A DNA stretch of 64,000 bases from Io17-Chloro-G2 sp963663135 (lineage in GTDB: Bacteria > Chloroflexota > Dehalococcoidia > Lucifugimonadales > UBA3495), in the NCBI GenBank assembly GCA_963663135.2, contig CAXXRM010000005.1, positions 1,426,001 through 1,490,000 of the forward strand. The letters are read 5' to 3'. The notes below the pieces were generated by a model. It made no database searches. It was not told the DNA's origin and saw only the letters and a program-made list of their open reading frames with translations. Below, one piece after another: positions 52,305-60,563 of this stretch. Position 1 is the first letter of the stretch, and every line of letters begins with the position of its first letter. Both the position numbers and the translations under genes were made by a program.

Positions 52305-53102
52305 ATGGCCTACCAGCATTTGACCTTGGTCAAAGACGGCCGGGTAGCTGTGGTGACACTAAACCGGCCGGATTCCCTCAACGCCATCAATCGCGACCTT
52401 CATCTGGAAATGATGGAGGCGTGCCGAGACCTGGAGAACGATGATGAAATCAGGGCGGTGGTATGGACCGGGGCCGGTCGGGGCTTTAGCTCTGGGGCCG
52501 ATTTGAAGGCTGACCGCTCCAGCAGGGAACCCTCCAGCAGGCAGCAACGGCTGGACCAATATAATTGGGTGGGCCGCCAGGCCATTACCGTGTATAAAAC
52601 CCTCGACAAACCCACCATCGCGGCAGTCAACGGGGTGGCCGTGGGGGCCGGAATGGCCCTGGCGTTGGCCTGCGATTTGCGAATCGGGACGCCAAACACC
52701 CGGTTCAAGACCATGTTCGTGGAGCGGAATTTAAGCCCGGATTCGGGCCTGTCCTACTTCCTCCCCAGAATTGTTGGTATCAGCCGGGCCATGGACCTCG
52801 TGCTTACCGGCCGGCAAGTGGACGCCGACGAGGCCTACCGGTTGGGGCTGCTGGACCGCCTGACCACAGCGGACCGTTTGCTGGATGACGCCAAAGAACT
52901 GGCGAACCAAATCGCTTTCTGGCCCCCGCTGGCGGTGCAAATGTCCAAGCGGGCGCTCCAGCGTAGCCTGGAATCAACCCTGGAAGACCAGCTTCAATAC
53001 GAAACCCACGCCATCCAGTTCACCCGCCGCGCCCCTGGCGACGTGGCGGAAGCCGCCGCGTCCTTTCGGGAACGCAGACCTCCCACCTTTACCGGGGAGT
53101 AG
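52305..53102 (+). CDS. Enoyl-CoA hydratase/isomerase family protein
   Basis: A 265-residue crotonase-fold enzyme. The oxyanion-hole segments are GRGFSSGADLKA near residue 60 and NGVAVGAGMALALACDLR near 105-122. The position of the second catalytic acid reads SPDSG, so an Asp is present where hydratases have Glu, as in ring-isomerase and some lyase members; the first glutamate is not clear. It acts on a CoA thioester, perhaps from the product of the ThDP enzyme 89 bp upstream. Cytoplasmic. Confidence 0.92.
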   Translation: MAYQHLTLVKDGRVAVVTLNRPDSLNAINRDLHLEMMEACRDLENDDEIRAVVWTGAGRGFSSGADLKADRSSREPSSRQQRLDQYNWVGRQAITVYKTLDKPTIAAVNGVAVGAGMALALACDLRIGTPNTRFKTMFVERNLSPDSGLSYFLPRIVGISRAMDLVLTGRQVDADEAYRLGLLDRLTTADRLLDDAKELANQIAFWPPLAVQMSKRALQRSLESTLEDQLQYETHAIQFTRRAPGDVAEAAASFRERRPPTFTGE

Positions 53103-53336
53103 ACCGTCCCACGGGCGTCGTGAAAGTTGTGTTGCATCCGAGCCCGCGCTTACCGGATGACCACTTGAAGAAGGCGATGATTCCATGGGATTTTTTGACG
53201 ACAAATAGAGTCGGCGGGCACCCTGCCGGTGGGCTGTCTTGTCAACAATCCAAAGCGGGTCCGGGGGTCATGCGACCCCAACCTATACCAAGTTACCCCG
53301 ATACCTTTACCGGCAATTTCAACAAGGGGAGTAAAC

Positions 53337-54101
53337 ATGACCAGCGCCAGAATCAATGGCATCGATCTTCAATATCAGGTTTACGGAGAGGGGGAAACTG
53401 TAGTTTTCGCCCACGGAGCCGGCGGCAACCTGCTTAGTTGGTGGCAGCAGATTCCCTTCTTCTCCCGACGGTTTCAATGCGTTACGTTTGACCACCGGGG
53501 TTTCGGCCACTCCCTGGATGAACCGGAAGGGCCGGGCAGCAGCGCATTCGTCGAGGACCTGGAAGGACTGCTTGACCATTTGGGAGTGCAGCAGGCCCAC
53601 CTAATCGCTCAGTCCATGGGCGGCCGCACGATGTTGGGCTTCGCCGTGGCCTTCCCACAGCGGACCAAGAGCCTGGTCATGGCCGATACCGTTGGCGGCA
53701 TGGCGGTAGACGCTGTGACCGAGTTGCACCGCGAGTGGCGGGAGAGCCACCAGTCTTCAGAAGGCATCGGAACCGCCGCATTGTCCGACGGATTCAGGAA
53801 ACGCAACCCCGAGTTGGCCAACCTTTACTTGCAGGTATCCAACATCAACCCTCCCCGGCAGCAGGCTGGCTTCCAGGGCAGCGGCCCCACCGCCGAGCAG
53901 TTGGCGGACGTCAAGACACCCACCCTGTTCATCGTGGGAGAGGACGATCAACTGTCGCCGCCCCAGGTAATCAAGGCCGCCGCGGTAACCATTCCTGGCG
54001 CCCGGGTGCTACGAGTTCCCGAAGCCGGCCACTCGGTCTACTTTGAACAGCCGGAAATTTTCAACTTCGAAGTGCTCAGGTTTATCGAATCATCCGGCTA
54101 A
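53337..54101 (+). CDS. Alpha/beta hydrolase
   Basis: A 254-residue hydrolase. HGAGGN (26-31) forms the oxyanion hole, S93 in AQSMGG is the nucleophile, D203/D204 (GEDDQLS) the acid and H232 (EAGHSVY) the base. It resembles the meta-cleavage C-C hydrolase and enol-lactonase families; a 3-oxoadipate enol-lactonase-like role would suit the CMD neighbours but is not proven. ATG at 53337 follows AAGGGGAG. The longer frame upstream is probably not translated. Confidence 0.9.
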   Translation: MTSARINGIDLQYQVYGEGETVVFAHGAGGNLLSWWQQIPFFSRRFQCVTFDHRGFGHSLDEPEGPGSSAFVEDLEGLLDHLGVQQAHLIAQSMGGRTMLGFAVAFPQRTKSLVMADTVGGMAVDAVTELHREWRESHQSSEGIGTAALSDGFRKRNPELANLYLQVSNINPPRQQAGFQGSGPTAEQLADVKTPTLFIVGEDDQLSPPQVIKAAAVTIPGARVLRVPEAGHSVYFEQPEIFNFEVLRFIESSG

Positions 54102-54209
54102 TCACGCCAAGGGTGGAGTGGCCATTACCGATGCGAGGGCCAGCCCAGTCTTGAATTGCCGTCGGACCATGGCGTGGTGCTGACGGTTCGGCTTATCCTG
54201 GCCGGCGGT

Positions 54210-55259
54210 TTACGCCAGAAGCTCCGGGCGGCATGCCCTCATGACTTGTAGGATCGACTCCAGGCCAGGCCGGGCCGCCACAACCCGCACTAATGCGGTG
54301 TCCAAGCCTTCGGAAAGGCGCTTGAAGGCGGCAGCCGCGCCGTCTGCCGCGCCGTAATACCCTACGTCCAGCAGCAGCTCCGGCGTGAAGGCAGCGGCAA
54401 CTTCGTCCCGTGACGCGCCTTCAGTGCGCATCCGGTCCAGCCTAGAGAGTTCCTCGGTATTTCCCATTCGTTCGAAGTGGGCCCGGTAGCCCAAACTACG
54501 CTCTTTAACGGTGGGGACCTGTGCCCCAAGGGCGTATCCCATAGTCGATTTGGCGTAAGCCATCCGGGCAGCATCCACGTCGTCATCCACACAGACCCGG
54601 ATGTACTCCACCATTTTCACTTCGGAAGGATCACGGTTGACCCGGGCCGCCCCCTCTGCGATTCTAGCTCGGCTCCAAGCGATTCGTTCGGGATTGCACC
54701 AGTTTAGACAGGCGCCGTCGGCCGCCTCTCCGGCCAAGCGCAGCATCTCCGGACCCAAAGCGCCCAGGTAGACCGGCGTTTTGGGCGGCGGGTTTATTGC
54801 GAGCTTTCCGCCCATTAGGGTTACGACTTCGCCCCGGTGGTTGACCTCCTCGCCGGCCAACAGCGACCGGGTGGTAGTCAGGTAGTCCCGCATCAACGAT
54901 AGGGTCGAGAATTTGCGGAGTCCCAGCGCCTGGCGCGATTTGGGCCGGTACGCTGAGCCGGCGCCGATCCCCATGATGAACTTGCCGCCGGTGCGCTCGC
55001 TAAGCGTGCCTCCGGCCATGGCGAAAGCGATGGGCGTCCGGTACATAACCGGAGAAACCGAAATTCCCGTGCCCAGCCCTTCGGGCACGACGCTGCGGCT
55101 GGATTCCCACCGGAGTCCGCATAACTGGAACGAGTCTTGGCCCGATCCTTCCGGCGTCCAGATACTGGCATATCCCAACTTGGCTGCTTCCCGAGAAAGC
55201 TCGGCTTGATCAGCTAGAGTAAGGTTCAAGTTTGCGTCCAATCCCACGCCAATTTCCAT
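54210..55259 (-). CDS. LLM-class oxidoreductase
   Basis: A 349-residue luciferase-like oxidoreductase of the F420-dependent methylenetetrahydromethanopterin-reductase-like group. LGYASIWTPEGSGQDSF near residue 28, GGKFIMGIGAGSAYRP and PVYLGALGPEMLRLAGEAADGACLNW are the family's barrel motifs. Its gene is convergent with the alpha/beta hydrolase and divergent from the cupin gene. Third LLM member in the window; substrate unknown. Confidence 0.91.
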   Translation of the reverse strand: MEIGVGLDANLNLTLADQAELSREAAKLGYASIWTPEGSGQDSFQLCGLRWESSRSVVPEGLGTGISVSPVMYRTPIAFAMAGGTLSERTGGKFIMGIGAGSAYRPKSRQALGLRKFSTLSLMRDYLTTTRSLLAGEEVNHRGEVVTLMGGKLAINPPPKTPVYLGALGPEMLRLAGEAADGACLNWCNPERIAWSRARIAEGAARVNRDPSEVKMVEYIRVCVDDDVDAARMAYAKSTMGYALGAQVPTVKERSLGYRAHFERMGNTEELSRLDRMRTEGASRDEVAAAFTPELLLDVGYYGAADGAAAAFKRLSEGLDTALVRVVAARPGLESILQVMRACRPELLA

Positions 55260-55499
55260 CTCATCCTCACCGGCCGATGCTCGTTCGTGTCTGCGGAGGT
55301 TGCGTCGACCAAGCAGATAATATCACCTATAACCCCGGTCGATAACCCAACGCCGGCGCACCCGCCGGAAATGCCTCCCGTCATGAGGTCCGCCCCCAAC
55401 CGCATCCCGTTGGGCGCGGGCCAGCCTGCGCTGGCTGTTGACATGCTGACCTTCCGGGAATTAAATGACACCGGAAATCAAATGCTTGGAGGCAGCCCC

Positions 55500-55835
55500 A
55501 TGAGCTTTATCCGCCTGTATACCGGCGACGACGGGCAGACCCACATTGAGGAGATGACCCTGGAATCTCATCCGGACATGAAGGAACTGCGCCAGAATGT
55601 GGGAATATCCTTCCGGGAATCCCAGGTCGGCAGCTTCTCTGATTGGCACCACGCCCCCCGGCGACAATACGTGATCACCCTGGAGGGGGAAGTAGAGATC
55701 GGTCTGGGAGACGGTTCGTTGCACCGGTTCGGTCCTGGTCACGTGACCTTGGCCGAGGACCTTACCGGCCAAGGGCATACCACCCGCAACGTCGGAGATA
55801 GACCCCGTCTCAGCGCAACAATCCCCCTTGAGTAG
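55500..55835 (+). CDS. Small cupin-domain protein
   Basis: A 111-residue single-cupin protein. SDWHHAPRRQYVITLEGEVEIGLGDG gives the first cupin motif with two His and a Glu; FGPGHVTLAEDLTGQGHTTR the second, with the last His. These residues could bind a metal. The ATG at 55500 has GGAGGC 8 nt upstream; a longer frame to 55287 is probably untranslated. Role unknown. A methyltransferase gene follows 54 bp later. Confidence 0.82.
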   Translation: MSFIRLYTGDDGQTHIEEMTLESHPDMKELRQNVGISFRESQVGSFSDWHHAPRRQYVITLEGEVEIGLGDGSLHRFGPGHVTLAEDLTGQGHTTRNVGDRPRLSATIPLE

Positions 55836-55889
55836 CAACATACAAGCCTGCCCCGCGCCATTCCCCACGGTCGCCAGGAATCTGGCCAA

Positions 55890-56681
55890 ATGATCACCGG
55901 GGAACCTCCCACGGAGAATTCGGCCCAACGGGTGTTCGGCCCGCAGGCGCGGGTCTACGCTGAAAGCCCGGTCCACGTGGACGATCCCAGCCTGGACGCC
56001 ATGCGGGACATGGTTGATATGCAATGCCCGGACGGCTACGGCTGGGCGCTGGACCTGGGAACCGGCGCCGGGTTTACCGCGTTCGCCATGGCCCGATTCG
56101 CCCGGCGGGTTCTGGCCATTGACCCCACGCTGGCCATGCTGAGGGAAGCGCGGCGTATCGGTCGTGAGCGCGGGCTGGTGAACGTGGCCTTGAGCCGCAA
56201 CCTGGCGGAGGCGTTACCGGTGGCCGCAGGATCGGCAGAGTTGGTCACCAGCCGGATGGCGGCGCACCACTTTCCCGATTTTGAGAGGATGCTGGACGAG
56301 GTCTGCCGGGTATTGAAGAGCGGGGGGGCTTTGGTCATGGCCGACAGCATCGCCCCTTCCGACGATTCCGCGGCGGTCTGGATGAATGACATCGAGCTCA
56401 GGCGGGACTACAGCCACATCCAGGACCGCCAGGAACAGGTCATTGACAACCTGCTCCGCCGGCGGGGCTTGACCATCGTCAGGAAAGAACACACCCGGAT
56501 TGGGCTGCACTTTAACGATTGGGTCGCCCGCACCGCCACACCCCAGGACGAAGTGGAATCCTTGCGACGGGACTTCCTGGATGCGCCGGAGATTGTTCGC
56601 CAAGCGTTTCAGATCTCGCCCGATGGGGACGACATCGGCTTTTCCTGGCCGTGCCTGATCTTTCTAGCAACGAAAGACTGA
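55890..56681 (+). CDS. Class I SAM-dependent methyltransferase (UbiE-like)
   Basis: A 263-residue methyltransferase. LDLGTGAGFTAFAMA (about 54-68) is motif I, binding SAM, and ID at the end of the next strand (LAIDPT) is the ribose-binding acid. SRMAAHHFPDFERMLDEVCRVLKSGG is the UbiE/COQ5-type post-motif. The acceptor molecule is unknown. AGGAA lies upstream of the ATG. It ends before a perfect hairpin shared with the convergent tenA-type gene. Confidence 0.9.
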   Translation: MITGEPPTENSAQRVFGPQARVYAESPVHVDDPSLDAMRDMVDMQCPDGYGWALDLGTGAGFTAFAMARFARRVLAIDPTLAMLREARRIGRERGLVNVALSRNLAEALPVAAGSAELVTSRMAAHHFPDFERMLDEVCRVLKSGGALVMADSIAPSDDSAAVWMNDIELRRDYSHIQDRQEQVIDNLLRRRGLTIVRKEHTRIGLHFNDWVARTATPQDEVESLRRDFLDAPEIVRQAFQISPDGDDIGFSWPCLIFLATKD

Positions 56682-56767
56682 AGGTCCGGGCAGAAACCAC
56701 CCTCAAGGGGCAACCTGCCAGCCACAACCGAGCATTCCATGAAGGCGTGTCCCCTGTGGAACTTCAC

Positions 56768-56802
56768 GACTCGCGCGCCGGTCGAAGGGCGGCGCGCGAG
56801 TC
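56768..56802. terminator. Bidirectional hairpin between convergent genes
   Basis: A perfect 13-bp stem (56768-56780 with 56790-56802) and 9-nt loop between the methyltransferase and TenA stops. There is no U-tract on either side, so termination may be Rho-assisted, or the hairpin may protect 3' ends. Confidence 0.55.
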
Positions 56803-56824
56803 CAGTGGTCTCCGGGCCGCGTTT

Positions 56825-57493
56825 CTAAACCGCCCAGTCTTCCAGGTTGTAGGACATGTCCCAGAAGCGGTGCTCGAAGCGCATGCTGGTCAGGTAGGCT
56901 TCCGCCATGGATTCCAATGCCGCCGGGCCTGCGGGTTCGGCCACCCGGTCAGCCAGGTCACGCGCCTGCTGAGCCAATGCAGCAAACTCCGGGGCCGTGT
57001 ACATTTGGATCCACTTGCAGTACAGGGGCGCTTCCTCCGGCTCTCCCCGGCGGGCCAAATGGTCTCCTATCTCCCAATAACCCCATTGACACGGAATCAA
57101 GGCCGCAACCAACTCTCCAAAGCTTTGTTGGTGGGCTACCTTCAGCAAAAAGCTGGTGTAGGCCGTGGTGGTGGGAGCGGGCCTGGTGGACTCTAACTCC
57201 TTGCGAGTGATGCCAAACTCGGCGCAATAGCTCCGGTGCAGGTCCATCTCCACGTTTAAAGTCTCATCCAAAAGACTGGCGAACCAACTCATGGTTCCCA
57301 GGTCCGGCGCCTTGGCTGACGCCAGCGCCAGCACTCGGCTGTAGTCAATCAGATAGACGTAGTCCTGGCGGACGTAATGCTTGAACCGGTCCACGGGCAG
57401 GGTTCCATCGCCAACCCCGGTGATAAACGGATGGGCCAAAATGGCTTCCCGGATAGATAATGCCCTGACTTCGGCGTCAACGGTAAAGCTCAA
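56825..57493 (-). CDS. TenA family protein (thiaminase II/aminopyrimidine aminohydrolase type)
   Basis: A 222-residue TenA homologue that hydrolyses aminopyrimidines in thiamine salvage in well-studied members. The nucleophile C135 is in ALIPCQWGYW, at the same number as in Bacillus TenA. HPFI...GDGTLP at 21-33 and VRQDYVYLIDYSR at 41-53 are family hallmarks, and the C-terminal RFEHRFWDMSY aligns with the catalytic Glu region (EFEW) but reads FWDM, so the acid is Asp. TTG start with AAGGAG about 11 nt upstream. I looked for a TPP riboswitch upstream and did not find one. Confidence 0.85.
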   Translation of the reverse strand: MSFTVDAEVRALSIREAILAHPFITGVGDGTLPVDRFKHYVRQDYVYLIDYSRVLALASAKAPDLGTMSWFASLLDETLNVEMDLHRSYCAEFGITRKELESTRPAPTTTAYTSFLLKVAHQQSFGELVAALIPCQWGYWEIGDHLARRGEPEEAPLYCKWIQMYTAPEFAALAQQARDLADRVAEPAGPAALESMAEAYLTSMRFEHRFWDMSYNLEDWAV

Positions 57494-57652
57494 TCTTGAA
57501 TTGTTCTCCTTCTCTCAGGTTAGTGAAGGCGTACGGCCGGATTGTAGATTTCACGAATGGCGGCGTCAAACCCGCCGTCGGCAGACGGATTATCACGTCT
57601 AAGTTAGCCACAAATCGCCTTGCGCAGACGCACGCATTTCGGGGTTTCCGCC

Positions 57653-57681
57653 TTGACATCCGGATGGTTGATTACTTTATG
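57653..57681 (+). promoter_or_regulatory. Promoter of the candidate small RNA
   Basis: A perfect TTGACA (57653-57658), 17-bp spacer, TTTATG (57676-57681). An alternative -10 is TATGTT two bases further. The predicted start is near 57688, where the RNA stem begins. Confidence 0.5.
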
Positions 57682-57687
57682 TTAATC

Positions 57688-57758
57688 GAGCCGGGCCGCC
57701 TGGATTGAAGAAGAAGTCGGGGTGAGGGGTAATTCCGGGAATGGCCCGGCATTTTTTA
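57688..57758 (+). ncRNA. Candidate small structured RNA or leader
   Basis: From the predicted start to a U-tract is about 70 nt. The 5' end GCCGGGCC (57690-57697) pairs perfectly with GGCCCGGC (57743-57750), directly followed by ATTTTTT. A competing local hairpin CCGGG-AATGG-CCCGG (57735-57749) uses the same 3' half. Both forms can terminate transcription. It contains no credible gene, and the next gene, rplI, has its own -10 at 57850. It is therefore either an independent small RNA or a switchable leader. No known RNA family is recognised. Confidence 0.5.
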
Positions 57759-57849
57759 TCGACGGATCTTTTGTCGTCCTTTAACAGGAAAAGGCAGTCG
57801 TGGTCAGCGCCAGGGTCATCTAATACTTTCGGCATATTTCAGGGTGCTT

Positions 57850-57855
57850 TATAAT
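57850..57855 (+). promoter_or_regulatory. Putative -10 of the rplI-dnaB operon
   Basis: A perfect TATAAT 114 bp upstream of rplI. The -35 region is poor. The leader between them is GC-rich and could fold. Confidence 0.45.
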
Positions 57856-57968
57856 CAACTTTGCCCAAGATCTATGACTGGACTCTGTAATCACGGAACC
57901 GGCGCCCGTAACTGGGGATTGCCAACCGCCGGCGCCGTAGGGGTCAAAGCTAAAGGATAGTAAGTAAG

Positions 57969-58418
57969 ATGGAAGTGGTTTTTACCAAGGACGTCGTCAA
58001 CAAAGCGAAAGCCGGTGAGGTAAAGCATGTAGCCGATGGCTACGCCAGGAATTACTTGATCCCGCAGGGATTGGCGGAGGCGGCAACCACTGAGGTGCTA
58101 AAGCGGCTACAGAAAATCACGACAGCAGGGGACGAGACCAGGGCGAAGGAAACGGCTACCCTGCAACAACTCGCCGAGATATTGGAAGACGTTACCGTCA
58201 ACGTCACGGGGCGGGTTACTCCGGCCGGCAGATATTATGGCGCAATCAGCAGCGCCCACGTGGCCGCCCAATTGAGCGCCGAGTCCGGGGAGAACATCGA
58301 CCGACGGTTGGTGGAAACTTCCGACCCCATCCGTGAGCCCGGAGAATACGACATAGTGCTGCGCATATCCACGGAGATCACCGCTACGGTCCATGTAACC
58401 GCGGGGGTGGAGGAATAG
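57969..58418 (+). CDS. rplI: 50S ribosomal protein L9
   Basis: A 149-residue ribosomal protein. The N-terminal domain begins MEVVFTKDVVNKAKAGEVKHVADGYARNYLIPQGLA, diagnostic for L9. The connecting helix and C-terminal domain (YYGAISSAHVAAQL) are intact. It binds 23S rRNA domain V. dnaB follows after 4 bp, a common arrangement. The usual rpsF/rpsR neighbours are not here. Confidence 0.97.
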   Translation: MEVVFTKDVVNKAKAGEVKHVADGYARNYLIPQGLAEAATTEVLKRLQKITTAGDETRAKETATLQQLAEILEDVTVNVTGRVTPAGRYYGAISSAHVAAQLSAESGENIDRRLVETSDPIREPGEYDIVLRISTEITATVHVTAGVEE

Positions 58419-58422
58419 GGGG

Positions 58423-59790
58423 ATGTACGCTGAAAAGCTCCTTCCCCATGACCTGGAAGCGGAAGAGGCGGTTGTGGGGTCCCTGCTCATCGACAGCGAT
58501 TCCTTTGTCCGGGTTGCCCACGTAATCAAGCCGGAGGATTTCTACCGGGAAAAGAACCAACTGTGCTTCTCCGCCTGCTTGGCCCTGTTCCAGCGCGGAG
58601 AAGCCATTGACCAGGTTACCGTTGCCAGGGAGTTGAGCCGGACCAACCGGTTGGAAGCCGTGGGCGGCATGGCTTACCTTAGCCACCTGGTTTCCATCAC
58701 CCCAACCGCGGTCCACTCCGAGCATTATGCGCAGTTGGTAGCTCGCACGGCGACCATGCGCCGGTTGATCGACGCAGCTTCTCGCATTTCAGCCATCGGG
58801 TACGAAGACACCGATGACGTGGAAAGGACCCTGCGGCAGGCCGAGGATGTCCTTTTCCGCGTTCGCTCCGGTCAATCCACCCGCGGGTTTATCCCTTTAC
58901 GGGAAATCTACGACCAGTACATGGAAGACCGAGCCGCAATCGTCGATATCGATACTATCGACCAAATCGGCGGCCCAATCATGACCGGTTTTGACGATCT
59001 GGACGAGCTGTTGGGTGGGATGCAGCGCTCAGACTTGATCATTCTGGGCGCGCGGCCATCGTTGGGTAAGAGCACCTTGGCCATGAACGTGTCGCTGAAT
59101 GCCGCCGTCGCCGGGACCACCGTGGGGGTGTTTAGCCTGGAAATGAGCCGGGAGCAGTTGGGTCTGCGTCTGCTGGCCGCCGACGCCGAAATTGACGCCC
59201 ACCGGCTCCGGCTCGGGCTTTATACCCAGGCTGAGGAGCAGCGAATCAGCGACTCAATTGGACGGCTTTCCGATTTGCCGGTCTACATCGACGACACCCC
59301 CTTCCAGACCCTGGTGGAAATGCGCAGCAAGGCCCGGCGCCTGTCCTTGGAGCATGGCCTGGACCTCTTGATCGTGGACTATCTGCAGCTGATCCAGGGA
59401 TCAAGCTACGGGGGCAACCGGGTGCAGGAAATCAGCGAATTATCCAGGTCTCTGAAGGGGATGGCCCGAGACTTGGACGTCGCCGTTTTCACCTGCTCAC
59501 AACTCAGCCGGGTGGTGGAGAACCGACCCGGCCACCGGCCCCAATTATCGGACTTGAGGGACAGCGGGAGCATTGAGCAGGATGCCGATGTGGTCATGTT
59601 CATCCACCGGGAAGATGCCTACATAACCGAAGAGGAATGGGACCAGCAGTTCCCGGGTCGCCAATATCCCAAAGATATCGCGGAAATTATCGTCGCCAAG
59701 CACCGCAACGGGCCCACCGGCAACCTGAAGCTGTTTTTCAGGGACACCATTGTTCGCTTCGACGCCCTGGCAACCGTCAAAAACTTTTAG
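58423..59790 (+). CDS. dnaB: Replicative DNA helicase
   Basis: A 455-residue hexameric replicative helicase. The N-terminal helical domain starts PHDLEAEEAVVGSLLID. The RecA-like domain has Walker A GARPSLGKST with K216, the catalytic Glu in FSLEMS, Walker B LLIVDYLQLI and the arginine-finger region LSDLRDSGSIEQDAD. Length is normal and no intein is present. It is followed by DnaD- and DnaC-like genes that probably act in its loading. Confidence 0.97.
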   Translation: MYAEKLLPHDLEAEEAVVGSLLIDSDSFVRVAHVIKPEDFYREKNQLCFSACLALFQRGEAIDQVTVARELSRTNRLEAVGGMAYLSHLVSITPTAVHSEHYAQLVARTATMRRLIDAASRISAIGYEDTDDVERTLRQAEDVLFRVRSGQSTRGFIPLREIYDQYMEDRAAIVDIDTIDQIGGPIMTGFDDLDELLGGMQRSDLIILGARPSLGKSTLAMNVSLNAAVAGTTVGVFSLEMSREQLGLRLLAADAEIDAHRLRLGLYTQAEEQRISDSIGRLSDLPVYIDDTPFQTLVEMRSKARRLSLEHGLDLLIVDYLQLIQGSSYGGNRVQEISELSRSLKGMARDLDVAVFTCSQLSRVVENRPGHRPQLSDLRDSGSIEQDADVVMFIHREDAYITEEEWDQQFPGRQYPKDIAEIIVAKHRNGPTGNLKLFFRDTIVRFDALATVKNF

Positions 59791-59792
59791 CC

Positions 59793-60563
59793 ATGTCTAT
59801 CGCATACCAGGGATTCCCCCCAGCCACCCAGTACACCTCCGTACCCAACCCCATGTTCGGCGCGCTACTGGAGGAAATTGGGGAAATTGCCGAGCTCAAG
59901 GTGGTTCTCCGGGGAATATGGCTGCTGCGCCGCAAGCGTAGTTGGCCCAGGATGGTGACCCGGGAAGAATTTCTTTCGGACCAGACGCTGCGCCGGGGTC
60001 TTAGCAGAGACCCGGGTGGCGCCGCAGCAGCAATTTCACGGGGGCTTGCGTCTGCGGTGGAACGGGGTATCTTCCTGGCCCACCGCTCCGAACCGGGCTC
60101 CGACGCAAAGGTCTGCTACCTGTTGAACGCCGACGCTGACCGGCGGGCGCTGGCCAAGCTGGAATCGGGCGCGGCCACGGCCAGCCCTGAAGTCGCCTGG
60201 GATCCCGTCGTTGAACTGCCGGAAGAGCGGCCCAATATTTTCGTGCTGTACGAGGACAACGTAGGCATGGTTTCCCCGATATTGGCCGAGGAACTCAAAG
60301 AGGCCGAAGCCGTGTACCCCGGGAATTGGGTGTCCGACGCTTTCAAGATCGCCGTGGACAATAACCGCCGGAATTGGCGCTACATTTCAGGAATTCTCCG
60401 AAGGTGGGCCGCTGAGGGAAAGACTGGTGACTCCCAGGCGGTCGGTGCAGGGAGGGAAGATGGAGAGTCTGGGCGACATACTGCGAAGAGTGACCGCCAG
60501 AAATACCTGGAAGACTACCAACGGCGATGGCGCAAGACTCCTGATCGACCAAACCGAGGCTGA
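59793..60563 (+). CDS. DnaD-domain primosomal protein
   Basis: A 256-residue protein. The C-terminal DnaD domain spans about 155-208: YEDNVGMVSPILAEELKE, then WVSDAFKIAVDNNRRNWRYISGILRRW, the pattern of DnaD/DnaB_2 proteins that remodel DNA at origins in Firmicutes and phages. The N-terminal 100 residues form a winged-helix-like region (TREEFLSDQTLRRG). A basic tail follows. It starts 2 bp after dnaB and its last 104 bp overlap the next gene in another frame. Position beside dnaB supports a role in helicase loading. Confidence 0.88.
   Translation: MSIAYQGFPPATQYTSVPNPMFGALLEEIGEIAELKVVLRGIWLLRRKRSWPRMVTREEFLSDQTLRRGLSRDPGGAAAAISRGLASAVERGIFLAHRSEPGSDAKVCYLLNADADRRALAKLESGAATASPEVAWDPVVELPEERPNIFVLYEDNVGMVSPILAEELKEAEAVYPGNWVSDAFKIAVDNNRRNWRYISGILRRWAAEGKTGDSQAVGAGREDGESGRHTAKSDRQKYLEDYQRRWRKTPDRPNRG

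Noticed and set aside
57494..57650. Possible TPP riboswitch upstream of the tenA-like gene, suggested by CCTGAGAG on the minus strand
   Set aside because: The conserved second half of the thi-box and its paired helices are absent, and the CTGAGA lies next to the ribosome binding site rather than in a three-way junction.
57477..57659. 60-codon minus-strand open frame overlapping the start of the tenA-like gene
   Set aside because: It has no ribosome binding site or recognisable family and overlaps a well-supported gene; composition alone does not justify it.
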